NCBI RefSeq assembly: GCF_020667895.1
Contig: NZ_JAFMPS010000005.1
Span: forward strand, 62,001-126,000
Length of the DNA stretch: 64,000 bases
Direction of reading: 5' to 3'
From: Alcanivorax sp. 1008
GTDB lineage: Bacteria; Pseudomonadota; Gammaproteobacteria; Pseudomonadales; Alcanivoracaceae
In this document: positions 49,881 through 58,218 of the stretch, piece by piece
How positions within the stretch are numbered: the stretch's first letter is position 1
Layout: each line of letters starts with the position of its first letter
The notes under the pieces: generated by a model
Seen by the model: the letters and a program-made list of their open reading frames with translations, nothing else
The model's database searches: none
Told to the model about the DNA's origin: nothing
Position numbers and translations under genes: made by a program

Positions 49881-51490
49881 GACTCCTGCTTGTCTGCCGT
49901 CAGAATGACCACCTGCACACCGGTGCCTTCGAACTGATCCACCAGCATTTCAGACCAGTCGCAGTCAAATCCCGGCAGCAGGTCGTCCTTGCCCCGGGCC
50001 GTTCCGGGGAGGATGGCCACCAGCCGCCCGCCGGGCACCACCATGCTGGCGGCATGCTGCAAGTGGTGCTTCCAGGTTGCACCGTCAAACGGCGGATTCA
50101 TGACCACCCGGTGATATTGCCCACCCTGCAGCGTAAGAAAGTCCGCTTTGGTGACCTGGTAACCCTTCGCTTCGAGCACCTTGGCATGCAGGTGGCTGGC
50201 CTCAACACACACCGTCTGCTCCTTGGGCATCAAGTCCGCCAGCCCGCCGGTACCGGCGCTCGGCTCCAGGCACCGATGGTGATCACGGATGTCAGCAAGG
50301 TCGATGACTCGCTCTGCCAGTGCCACCGGCGTCGGGTAGAACTGGCAGGCCTTTTCATCCGGCACGCAGCCAGAGCAAACGATTTCGTTAATGATCGATT
50401 CAGGGTCGTACTCGAAGACATACGTGCGCGGCCCACACTCCACGCCACCGATGCGCCGAAGAACCGACTCAGCCTCAGCCATAGTCGACTTACTCAAATC
50501 CCGGAAAGGCATCTCCACGGCATTCTCGATGGGAGTGCGCGTTACCCGATCCATGTGATCACGCTCGCGGTGATACGCCGGCTTCAACTCGGCAAGCAGG
50601 CCAATGACCTCAAAAGAAAGAGGTCGGCGGATCTCCGCCCATTCCTTGGTACGCTTGGTCTTGACCGGCTTGCGGCAAAGAGCCTCGGGAATGGCTGCGG
50701 GATACAAGTTGGCCAAAATGGCATTGAGGCGCCACGCCATGTCTGGATGAATCTCCAGATGCGCGGTACCGACTTTGTAGACCCGGACCTTCAGCGCGCC
50801 GCCATCGAGCACCATCCACTTACCGGTTTCGGCAAGCGCGGCCCGAAGCGCCTGGGCGCTGCTGTAATGAGGCGGCATCTCACGGCCCATGAACCTGGCA
50901 ATGACACAGCGCAGGTCATTGATGTAGCCCGCCCGGCGGCTATCGATATACCCCAGAGAGTCAACCGCGTACTGAATGATCATCCGCTTGCTGAAAGCCT
51001 GGGGGTGGTTAGTCACATGACTACGGGACAGTGACTTGAAAATTCCATCGACCCGCTCGGCCAGGAACTGCTCCCGGGACAACAGCAGGTCCTGCAGCGT
51101 CGCCCGCACCGTGTCCTCCTCGAATTCAGGAGTTTTCATCGACCGTACAAGATCGTTCCAGTCGTCACGCCGAGCCTGCGGCATCAGGTCATAGACGTCA
51201 GTCAGCGCCAACGCCTTGCTCCAGTAGGCAGCATTCAGTGCGCGCAGCGCCCCATCGAGCTGGAAAATGCTGCCTGGAGACGGCCGGTAAGGCATGTCAG
51301 AGGCGTTGCCATCGAGAAAGTACCCCAACACGGAAGATCCGGAGATGGTCTCAGACACTTGCTCAATCTCGGCACGGGCGCCGCGATAACTGGCCACCAA
51401 TCGGTCTACCAGGTCGAAGGACACCGGCGCAAAGAAATCTTGCACAATCTCAACGCGCTCAGCACCGGCAATATCAACTGCAGCACCCAT
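49877..51490 (-). CDS. DUF4942-type DNA methyltransferase (537 aa)
   Basis: The first ~300 residues resemble DUF4942, and the C-terminal ~200 form a methyltransferase with motif I LEPSAGTGGLADL and motif IV MNPPFDGATW, the NPPF of N6-adenine or N4-cytosine methylases. Other landmarks are CQFYPTPVALAERVI and VVPGGRLVAILPGTARG. It overlaps the next genes on both sides by 1-4 bases. Proteins of this type are found on plasmids and phages, likely for anti-restriction methylation. Confidence 0.75.
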   Translation of the reverse strand: MGAAVDIAGAERVEIVQDFFAPVSFDLVDRLVASYRGARAEIEQVSETISGSSVLGYFLDGNASDMPYRPSPGSIFQLDGALRALNAAYWSKALALTDVYDLMPQARRDDWNDLVRSMKTPEFEEDTVRATLQDLLLSREQFLAERVDGIFKSLSRSHVTNHPQAFSKRMIIQYAVDSLGYIDSRRAGYINDLRCVIARFMGREMPPHYSSAQALRAALAETGKWMVLDGGALKVRVYKVGTAHLEIHPDMAWRLNAILANLYPAAIPEALCRKPVKTKRTKEWAEIRRPLSFEVIGLLAELKPAYHRERDHMDRVTRTPIENAVEMPFRDLSKSTMAEAESVLRRIGGVECGPRTYVFEYDPESIINEIVCSGCVPDEKACQFYPTPVALAERVIDLADIRDHHRCLEPSAGTGGLADLMPKEQTVCVEASHLHAKVLEAKGYQVTKADFLTLQGGQYHRVVMNPPFDGATWKHHLQHAASMVVPGGRLVAILPGTARGKDDLLPGFDCDWSEMLVDQFEGTGVQVVILTADKQES

Positions 51491-51987
51491 TAGTTAATCC
51501 CCTTGTGTGGTCCATCCAGCGCGACAAACACGCCGTGCGAAAAGTTATGGTCATCTCGAACCGTCATGGACAAGCCGAGCAGTCTGGTGTGATCCCAGAG
51601 CAGCGTCAGCCCGCCCAGCGGCTCGCCGCCGTGATCATTGCGGTACTTCAGATCGGTGAGGCTAAGGCCGAGCCGGTTGCCCGAGACCCCGTCGATAAGG
51701 GCCTGCATGCGGGGAGAGATCGCCTGGGCGGCGTCCAGCTCGTCCTGCCGGCGAACATGCACCACAGGGCCGCGAGCAGCGGCCTCCAGCGCCAGCTGCG
51801 AAACAAGTCCGCGAGCGACCTTCAGTGCCAGGCGCGCATCAACGCCGGTGCAGATGCGGAGGAGCTCGCGGATCCGGCCATCGGGCAAAGTGCCGGTGCG
51901 ATCAAGCTCCACCAGCTCCTGAGCACAGCTCGAGAGGTTCGCTCTGGCGAAGGCCTCCGCGTGCTGCATGGTCGTCATCGCATCCAT
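51490..51987 (-). CDS. Hypothetical protein (165 aa)
   Basis: ATG 51987 has AAGGGGG 7 bases upstream; longer in-frame starts exist to 52047. The protein is helical in its first half (HAEAFARANLSSCAQELVEL) and beta-rich at the end. Its TAA shares one base with the next ATG (TAATG), so it is the first gene of the coupled operon. Not recognised. Start region is 104 bp from the divergent Xre antitoxin. Confidence 0.55.
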   Translation of the reverse strand: MDAMTTMQHAEAFARANLSSCAQELVELDRTGTLPDGRIRELLRICTGVDARLALKVARGLVSQLALEAAARGPVVHVRRQDELDAAQAISPRMQALIDGVSGNRLGLSLTDLKYRNDHGGEPLGGLTLLWDHTRLLGLSMTVRDDHNFSHGVFVALDGPHKGIN

Positions 51988-52090
51988 TGCCACCCCCTTG
52001 CCTACACTCATTGGGTGTATTAAATAGCTGCCGCCATAGTTTGTCAAATGAAAAATTGAGGAATATCATTTGAAGCACCACGGAGGACGT

Positions 52091-52672
52091 ATGACCAAAC
52101 CTGAAAACCACCCTGGCCGCCAAGCCCAGAGGGAAAAGCCCCTGCAAGCTCTCTTGGACCCACAGAAAAACGCCGAAGTACTGGTGTGGAAGAAGGGGTC
52201 CTCACGGCATGGCGGCAATCAATTCTTTCTGAAGTACACAACCGCCAAGGGGAGACATACAGGCAACTTTCAGCAGATCGTGCGGAGCTTTGAGAATATC
52301 GATTACACCAAGCGCATCAGCGCGATCCGGCACGGGTTCCCGGCAAAAATGATCGGAGAGACCGCCTATCTGTTCGAAATCAAAAAGGGTGACATCTGCA
52401 AGACGCTTGGGCTGTCGAACGCAACTCTTAGTCGGAAGGTCGAAAAGGACGACCCATTGCCCGCCGATGTGTCCGAGCGGTTAGACCGTCTTTATGAAAT
52501 CACCGCGACAGCGACACGCATTTTGGGAAGCGAGCGCAATGCAAAAGAATGGGTGCGCACACCCAACCAGGCGTTGGGCAACAAGGCGCCTATCGAGATG
52601 ATCGGGACGGGCATCGAGGGAGACCAGATAAAGGCTGTGCTCGCCGCAATCGAATACGGCGGAGCCGTCTGA
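52091..52672 (+). CDS. Xre/MbcA/ParS-type antitoxin
   Basis: ATG 52091 follows GGAGG 6 bases upstream (a TTG at 52070 is weaker). The 193-aa protein has a helix-turn-helix (ICKTLGLSNATLSRKVEKDD) in the middle and a C-terminal ~60 residues of the MbcA/ParS/Xre toxin-binding type (GSERNAKEWVRTPNQALGNK ... PIEMIGTGIEGDQIKAVL). N-terminal ~90 residues are extra. One base separates its stop from the toxin start. Acts as antitoxin and repressor. Confidence 0.82.
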   Translation: MTKPENHPGRQAQREKPLQALLDPQKNAEVLVWKKGSSRHGGNQFFLKYTTAKGRHTGNFQQIVRSFENIDYTKRISAIRHGFPAKMIGETAYLFEIKKGDICKTLGLSNATLSRKVEKDDPLPADVSERLDRLYEITATATRILGSERNAKEWVRTPNQALGNKAPIEMIGTGIEGDQIKAVLAAIEYGGAV

Positions 52673-52673
52673 C

Positions 52674-53138
52674 TTGATAGTCTGGCGCATATCAAGCCCT
52701 CACCGTGCAACTGATTTATCCGGGCAAGGCGCAGCACTCTACGGTGGCCGGTGGAATCACCCAGGCCTCCCAGCGCTTTATACAGGAACGACACCCTCTG
52801 TCGCCGCGCTCGAGAGCCTGGTTCATACAAACTCGACACTGCCGGATCCTATACCGCTGGTCGCCATAAAGCTGCTGCTGCCCGATGATACAGAATTGTA
52901 TTGGCAGCCAGCTCACAGCGAGCTGCCGGATGGCTGGAGCGAGAAGCCTCCCGGTCAATCTGTTAGAGAGTTTGGCTCGGCGTTCCTTAGGGCCAATGAC
53001 AGGCTCGGATTGATAGTCCCGTCTGCAGTCATGCCCCTGGACAACAATATAATTCTGAATCCAAACCATCCGATGGTCAGAGACGTAAGAATCATAGAAA
53101 CATACGACTACAAACACGATTCGCGCATCTATGGATAG
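52674..53138 (+). CDS. RES-domain toxin
   Basis: The 154-aa protein starts at TTG 52674, one base after the antitoxin stop. It has the RES pattern: VWRISSPHRATDLSGQGA, GGRWNHPGLPALYTGTTPSV (Arg and Tyr conserved), ALESLVH (Glu), and a C-terminal LNPNHPM. RES toxins degrade NAD+. The pair is a stability or defence module. Confidence 0.82.
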   Translation: MIVWRISSPHRATDLSGQGAALYGGRWNHPGLPALYTGTTPSVAALESLVHTNSTLPDPIPLVAIKLLLPDDTELYWQPAHSELPDGWSEKPPGQSVREFGSAFLRANDRLGLIVPSAVMPLDNNIILNPNHPMVRDVRIIETYDYKHDSRIYG

Positions 53139-53163
53139 CGCGCCAAATATAGGAGTAACGCCA

Positions 53164-53781
53164 ATGGGATCGGGCAAAATCGAAAGACTATTTTCGCTAT
53201 ACGGAAACAGTCAAATGGATTTTAGAGATGTACTGGATGAATCGGATATAGCATGGATTGGGAAGATGTACTCATGCGAGGACCAGATTGTTCTAGGCAT
53301 ATTTATGAACAAATCGTCACATGCTAAAACAGACCCGTTCGATGCCATAGTACTAACAAGCACCGGCATAATATATCGGGCAGATGCAAGCAGAAGGCCA
53401 GTCAAATTTCGTCCATGGGAAGATATAAAAGAGCTTCTTGCAGAGGGGAAACCTCACAGCATCCTTGGCTGGATAACGCTATCGAATAAAGAAACGTTGT
53501 TCGTGGGACGAAATGCAGATGAGATGTTTAACTTCCTTTGCAAGCTATCTGCGGAGATGACAGAGAGCGACACGTCAGATGAAGTGAAAGCCCTTGAAAA
53601 GGTATTCGCAAGCGAAGGAATTGGACTAGAAGACAACGAGCATCTGGCTAAGCGTCATGAAAAAGCCTTCGAGGACCGACAGGTTCTAACGAATGGCTGG
53701 GATTTTTTTAAGGCGAACTGGCTGCTTCTTATTATAGGGTTCTATATGTTCGCATTCATCATCGCCGTGATAGTCAAATAG
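53164..53781 (+). CDS. Hypothetical protein with one C-terminal membrane helix (205 aa)
   Basis: ATG 53164 has AGGAG 9 bases upstream; ATG 53131 is in frame but overlaps the RES gene. The first ~110 residues have a PH-like beta pattern (IVLTSTGIIYRADASRRPVK) and the last ~22 form a membrane anchor (NWLLLIIGFYMFAFIIAVIV). The stretch 53.1-54.6 kb is more A/T-rich than its surroundings, suggesting recent acquisition. Function unknown. Confidence 0.6.
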   Translation: MGSGKIERLFSLYGNSQMDFRDVLDESDIAWIGKMYSCEDQIVLGIFMNKSSHAKTDPFDAIVLTSTGIIYRADASRRPVKFRPWEDIKELLAEGKPHSILGWITLSNKETLFVGRNADEMFNFLCKLSAEMTESDTSDEVKALEKVFASEGIGLEDNEHLAKRHEKAFEDRQVLTNGWDFFKANWLLLIIGFYMFAFIIAVIVK

Positions 53782-53864
53782 CTACAGAGAAAGGCAGACA
53801 ATCTGCGTCATCGAGTGCAGGCACGACGGAAGAATCACCGGAACCAGAGATAGGAGAGTAGACG

Positions 53865-54065
53865 ATGATTATAGCAATCCTTGCCACCAACATCCTCATT
53901 ATTTTGGCAAGCATAATAGTGATGGCGCAAAACGCGGGGCTTTACAGAATGATCAGGGCGTCGCAAAACGACCAGTCATTTAGGCTTCAAACGATAGCAG
54001 GGCAACTCTCGTTTATTGACGGGAAAATACCTCCGCGAGAAATAAGGGATCGCCAGCAGTTCTAG
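53865..54065 (+). CDS. Small membrane protein (66 aa)
   Basis: ATG 53865 follows AGGAGAG 8 bases upstream. The protein starts with one hydrophobic helix (MIIAILATNILIILASIIVM) and continues as a charged amphipathic helix (MIRASQNDQSFRLQTIAGQL). It is the middle gene of three in an A/T-rich patch. Not recognised. Confidence 0.55.
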   Translation: MIIAILATNILIILASIIVMAQNAGLYRMIRASQNDQSFRLQTIAGQLSFIDGKIPPREIRDRQQF

Positions 54066-54123
54066 GGAATAGCACAAAAAGGACCTGGCACAAGGAATGG
54101 CCACCACGAAAGAGAGTGAAGAC

Positions 54124-54576
54124 ATGAATAACTCACCATCGTACTGGGATTTACGCGATCGCGAATCAATGTGGGTGGAAATTACACCGTTTAGGGCGTG
54201 CAGCTCCGAGGAAACATCCGCAGAGGAAGATGAAAACTCTCATATTATCTTCCGGGCCAATGTAACAGACGTAAAAGAGGGGCATAAATTCCCCTTCAAA
54301 GACATCAATCTAACAATAAATATGGTGGGCTCAAATAACGCACCGACCGGCCAGCCAAAGTACCCGGCAGGAAACGTTATACTTGGAGAGGATCACGCGC
54401 ATTTTATTTTACAGGCCAGCCCAGAAAGACTTTCGAGAATTGTATCCTGTCTGGGATTTGTGAGGACCAGGAGCGTGACGTTTTATATCGAGATGCCGCC
54501 GTTACCGGATGACAATCTACCGGTGCCACATCCAATCAACCATCATCGGTTTATTGTTACCGTAGGGAATGACTAA
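54124..54576 (+). CDS. Hypothetical protein (150 aa)
   Basis: ATG 54124 (MNNSPSYWDLRD) lies 9 bases after GAGAG; ATG 54097 is in frame with a too-close site. Beta-rich product with several acidic residues and no membrane segment. It is the last gene of the A/T-rich three-gene run. Not recognised. The C-terminal HPINHHRFIVTV is Pro/His-rich. Confidence 0.5.
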   Translation: MNNSPSYWDLRDRESMWVEITPFRACSSEETSAEEDENSHIIFRANVTDVKEGHKFPFKDINLTINMVGSNNAPTGQPKYPAGNVILGEDHAHFILQASPERLSRIVSCLGFVRTRSVTFYIEMPPLPDDNLPVPHPINHHRFIVTVGND

Positions 54577-54626
54577 AACTGCATCCACCATCAACCAGAG
54601 AATACGTAAGCCGGAGGCAAAGCCAC

Positions 54627-55532
54627 TCAAGAGCCATTCCCGCTATTTAGAAGCAGTAGAAGTCGGCTTACGTCCGCTGATGTAACAAACCCATCGGCAA
54701 AAGAAGCGCCAAGAACCTCCAGATGAGCAGACAGTTCACCCTCAGACAAGCCTAGCGCCAAAGCAAGATCATCAAAGAAAACATTGACCGGAGAAGCCTC
54801 TTCGGCGACATGGCGCAGCGGGATGTCACACGCAACAACCTTTCCCTGTGGGAGCTCAATACGAGGAATAATAAGTCGAGGATGAGAGTCTTTAGAGAGA
54901 GGGCCCTTCTCCCTATGCCCACCTCTACTCCATCTTTGGTAGCCCGCGAAAGGGTTCTCTCGTTGAGACGATAGGCCATCTACAGGGAGTGCGCCCACCT
55001 CCAGCGAAGAAGAAACCATACGCCTTACGGGCCGTCTTGTTCTCGTGAGCTCCACCGCTGCGAAGTCGGTAGTAGCCGGATCCGGCGGCAAGGACCGTCT
55101 TGTTCTTGTAAGCGCCACTGCCGCGAAGCCGGTAGTAGCCGGATCCGGCGGCAAGGACCGTCTTCTTCTCGTGAGCGCCATTTTTCCGGAGTCGGAATTG
55201 CCGGAAATTACCGGTTGAGTATCACTGAGACGAGAGGGCGCAGCTAGTGGCTTGTAAACGTTCTTGGAAACGGGGCGCGGGCGCAATTCCGATATAAGAT
55301 CACGGCAGGTGTCTTCAAAATTGTCAGGCAAATGATTAACATCGAAACCCGCCTCATGGATAAGTTTATTGCGCAGCGTTGCGATGAACCGTAAGCGCCC
55401 GAGCTGACTCTCATCAAGGCGCTCCTCCACTGAGGTTGCTTTATCGTGCAACCCCCTGCCGGATGCTCCCAAGGTCGTCTCCAGCAGCCCTTCTATCTCT
55501 TTAACCAGCGCTATGCAGCCTTCAAATGTCAT
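54627..55532 (-). CDS. Hypothetical protein with 21-residue tandem repeats (301 aa)
   Basis: ATG 55532 has GGAGAG 9 bases upstream. The N-terminal ~80 residues are helical (EGCIALVKEIEGLLETT), similar to DUF4145/abortive-infection-type N-termini, which is a weak hint. A central region carries about two and a half tandem copies of ALTRTRRSLPPDPATTDFAAV, with a 63-bp DNA period at ~55030-55190. The C-terminus ends helical. Arginine-rich repeats suggest nucleic-acid contact. Function unknown. Confidence 0.55.
   Translation of the reverse strand: MTFEGCIALVKEIEGLLETTLGASGRGLHDKATSVEERLDESQLGRLRFIATLRNKLIHEAGFDVNHLPDNFEDTCRDLISELRPRPVSKNVYKPLAAPSRLSDTQPVISGNSDSGKMALTRRRRSLPPDPATTGFAAVALTRTRRSLPPDPATTDFAAVELTRTRRPVRRMVSSSLEVGALPVDGLSSQRENPFAGYQRWSRGGHREKGPLSKDSHPRLIIPRIELPQGKVVACDIPLRHVAEEASPVNVFFDDLALALGLSEGELSAHLEVLGASFADGFVTSADVSRLLLLLNSGNGS
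55030..55190 (-). repeat. 63-bp tandem repeat inside the 54627-55532 gene
   Basis: About two and a half copies, sharing segments such as GTAGTAGCCGGATCCGGCGG and CAAGGACCGTCTT. The in-frame period (21 codons) keeps the protein open. Confidence 0.7.
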
Positions 55533-55610
55533 GATGTACTCTCCAGCAATGAGTACCAGTATCCATGGCAGCCCATCGGCCGGCAACCATCCAGGCCAAA
55601 GCCCAAAACC

Positions 55611-56168
55611 TCAAGGGGCGACTACAGGGCAGTCACCTGGAAAGGGGCAAAGCCCTACCTGAACATCATATTTCCTCACATATACGCTTGCTTGGACAAC
55701 TTCGGCAGCATTCAAAATAGTATGGTCGCACGCCGCAACAAAAGGACGAACAATCCCACCGCTTTCAGGCCCATCAGGGTACAGATTCAGGACCATGTGC
55801 AGTCGTCCGGCGTGATCAGAGGGATCCGTATCTACCCATGCCTTGTACGATCGGGTTTTCTTTGCGTACAAACTCAGGGCAAGGGCTGTCTTGTTGGCCA
55901 GAGAAGCAGAGCCTGGCTGCCGGCGCATCTTTGCGCTGAACTTCAATACCGCCGCACTGAGCTGGTCGGCAGAGAAAGGTGTTGGTGGGAGGTCGTCAAA
56001 GGAGCTCTGCGTCACGGTGACAAGCAATGGCTGCCCGTCAGCCCGGTAGTCACAGAGATAGAAGCAGTGCGTATCGAACGGGTTGCTTTGCGTCCAAGCA
56101 CTCAGACCCCAACCGCTGGCACGCAAATGGGATCTGGACACCATTTGATCGAAATTGAACCCTCCCAT
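55611..56168 (-). CDS. Hypothetical protein (185 aa)
   Basis: ATG 56168 (MGGFNFDQMVSRSH) has AAGGGG 5 bases upstream. The protein has an FYLCDYRADGQPLLVTV stretch and a helical LKFSAKMRRQPGSASLANKT. No membrane helix. Not recognised. Same strand as the repeat protein 80 bp downstream, so possibly co-transcribed. Confidence 0.5.
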   Translation of the reverse strand: MGGFNFDQMVSRSHLRASGWGLSAWTQSNPFDTHCFYLCDYRADGQPLLVTVTQSSFDDLPPTPFSADQLSAAVLKFSAKMRRQPGSASLANKTALALSLYAKKTRSYKAWVDTDPSDHAGRLHMVLNLYPDGPESGGIVRPFVAACDHTILNAAEVVQASVYVRKYDVQVGLCPFPGDCPVVAP

Positions 56169-56234
56169 ACAAACCCCTTGCACCTATTGCCGTAGAAAGA
56201 GAACATAAAGTCCCACGACAGAGGCCTTCTTGCA

Positions 56235-56669
56235 ATGAAATATCTCGTAGGATGTATATTATTCGGGGCTTTACTGGCTGATAAGGCTGTTGCCAATCCA
56301 GCATGGTTTGAAGTCGACGACGAGATGGACAGGTGTGTCATATCGCCCTTCTCACCCCGCGATATCGTCATCCAACAAAACTGCATCATGGATCAGGAAG
56401 GGAGCTATCCGGAGATGGGGATCGTAAGCATTGAGTGCCCAGACCCTAACCGCCCATCGGTGCCCGTCGCCGAACTCCCCCTGGAAGACCGGGTTAGCAG
56501 GGTATTCCTGCCCAGCGCCGAGCTGTGCCTAGACTATCTCGGGCTATATAACGAGTTAGGTGAAGAAGATTTCGCCCTGGATATCGAAGAGCCGGAGGAT
56601 GCGCTCGACCCCGTTGAGGATGCAGACATCATAGAGGCGGCCGAACGACTAGGTATCAGTCTTGAGTGA
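56235..56669 (+). CDS. Secreted acidic hypothetical protein (144 aa)
   Basis: A Sec signal peptide is visible (MKYLVGCILFGALLADKAVA, cleavage about residue 20). The mature protein is very acidic, with cysteines that may pair (RCVIS, QNCIM, IECPD, ELCLD) and a Glu/Asp-rich tail. Exported, function unknown. Divergent from the 55611-56168 gene. Confidence 0.6.
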   Translation: MKYLVGCILFGALLADKAVANPAWFEVDDEMDRCVISPFSPRDIVIQQNCIMDQEGSYPEMGIVSIECPDPNRPSVPVAELPLEDRVSRVFLPSAELCLDYLGLYNELGEEDFALDIEEPEDALDPVEDADIIEAAERLGISLE

Positions 56670-56746
56670 TACTGGATCTACATGATGTGCAAGACAAAAC
56701 GTCTAACAATCTTGTATGATACCCTTTTTATGGATATTGTTCAGAA

Positions 56747-56920
56747 ATGAACGCCAATCAGCCAGACAACAAAGACTCCTTCGACTGGATCCCCACCAGC
56801 ATCACCGATGTCTGGAACGATGGGTTCCATGCTCTCCAAACTGTTGAAGTCACAATAAAGGCGCCAACGAAGACCAAAGCCCTCGCCGCAACGCGGCGAC
56901 GCACGGTCAAGAGCAGGTGA
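56747..56920 (+). CDS. Small hypothetical protein (57 aa)
   Basis: ATG 56747 opens a 57-residue frame (MNANQPDNKDSFDWIPTS ...) ending at TGA 56918-56920. The stop overlaps the GTG start of the following gene (GTGA), and the C-terminus is strongly basic (KAPTKTKALAATRRRTVKSR). A TATGAT-like -10 lies at 56715-56720. The coupling supports translation. Function unknown. Confidence 0.5.
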   Translation: MNANQPDNKDSFDWIPTSITDVWNDGFHALQTVEVTIKAPTKTKALAATRRRTVKSR

Positions 56921-57429
56921 CAGAGGCTCGAATGAGCGACCCCACGGAAAGCATACTAGACCGAGCTCAAAGGAGGCTATGGGAGTTCGAGCGCACCATT
57001 TGCCTGGCCGGCAAAACTGAATTAGACCGAAAGGTAATATCCGAATACACCTACATGCTCAACATCAAGGCAGCATACCCCCCGGTCATAATCGATGAGA
57101 TGCGATACGGATACACCCCAGGTCTCAGGCCTGAAGCCTGGCAAATGCTGGCCTACTACGAATCACGATTCAATCCGCCAGCACAGCAAGCCGATATAGC
57201 CAAGGCGATGCTGGCCCGCACAAGAATGTTCGGTGCCACCCCATTTTCATTCAGCTATGAAGAGATGCATGCAATAGCGACGGAGGGCATGGAGATTCTC
57301 TGCCCAAATCCCGCGCTATTTGCGATCGAAACCTATCTTGATGAGATTAATTTCCTGGAGGGCCGTTCGTCAGCCAGAAAGGCGAAGTCAGGCTTTCTAG
57401 CGCTTGGGCCCTCCCCGCAGGTTGAGTGA
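56917..57429 (+). CDS. Hypothetical protein (170 aa), GTG start
   Basis: GTG 56917 overlaps the small upstream ORF stop; ATG 56932 (MSDPTESIL) is an alternative. Mostly helical soluble protein (AQRRLWEFERTICLAGKTEL). Not recognised. Downstream, 57430-57685 holds no gene. Confidence 0.55.
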   Translation: MTEARMSDPTESILDRAQRRLWEFERTICLAGKTELDRKVISEYTYMLNIKAAYPPVIIDEMRYGYTPGLRPEAWQMLAYYESRFNPPAQQADIAKAMLARTRMFGATPFSFSYEEMHAIATEGMEILCPNPALFAIETYLDEINFLEGRSSARKAKSGFLALGPSPQVE

Positions 57430-57685
57430 ACGACTACGGCTTCCCCCTATTGCCGTTGGCCTGGTGTTGGGCTCTCCCCGATTTCAGGGGCGCAGCAGGG
57501 GGGATACGGTTGTGATGCCCTTCTGTGTTGGGGAGCATCAACGAGAGGTTGAGCAACCCTTCCAGTGTTAATGGAATCCCATGTCGTGATGGGGCCACAC
57601 AATAATGTGGGGTATAGAAGAATCTGGCGGGGCCATCACTGCGACGTCGGAGATATAAATCAAATCAAAACCACCAGGAGTTACT

Positions 57686-58153
57686 ATGTACAAGAAAATT
57701 GCGGCGGTAGGTGTAGTGTTGTCATTGTTTGCCGGTTGCGCTTCCGTTCCGATGGAAAGCCCAGAGGCATCTGCCGTGGCTAAAACCTTTAGCGCCCCGG
57801 CGCCGGGGACTGCGGGGCTGTACATTTATCGTGCGGCCGGTGTTGGGACCGCACTTAAGAAAGATGTATGGGTTGATGGCAAATGTATCGGGGAGACGGC
57901 CCCTAATATGTTTTTCTACGAGGAGGTTGAGGGAGATCAGAAATACAAGATCTCGACTGAATCGGAGTTTGGCAATAACGACCTGATAGTCCAGACCCAA
58001 AGTGGCCGGAATTATTACATCAAGCAATATATCAAGATGGGGCTTTTCGTAGGCGGGGCCAACCTTAAGCTGATGAGCGAACAGTCCGGCAAAGAAGCGA
58101 TATCAAAGTTGGAACTTGCTAAAAAGGGCGTGTGTAGCAAGCGATACCGGTAA
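57686..58153 (+). CDS. DUF2846-like lipoprotein (155 aa)
   Basis: N-terminal MYKKIAAVGVVLSLFAGC is a lipoprotein signal with lipobox LFAGC18. The mature part has AGLYIYRAAGVGTALKKDVW and VDGKCIGETAPNMFFYEEVE, typical of DUF2846 proteins, beta-rich outer-membrane lipoproteins of unknown function. ATG 57686 has AGGAG 5 bases upstream. Confidence 0.75.
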   Translation: MYKKIAAVGVVLSLFAGCASVPMESPEASAVAKTFSAPAPGTAGLYIYRAAGVGTALKKDVWVDGKCIGETAPNMFFYEEVEGDQKYKISTESEFGNNDLIVQTQSGRNYYIKQYIKMGLFVGGANLKLMSEQSGKEAISKLELAKKGVCSKRYR

Positions 58154-58218
58154 CCCTGCAAGGTGATCTATGGTGCTGCGTCGCTACGCGGCGCCCGGCG
58201 ATGGGGTGCAGTGCACCC

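Noticed and set aside
48918-51034. Long plus-strand frames antisense to the methyltransferase operon
   Set aside because: The minus-strand proteins have the NPPF, PCT and SAM motifs; the plus frames do not.
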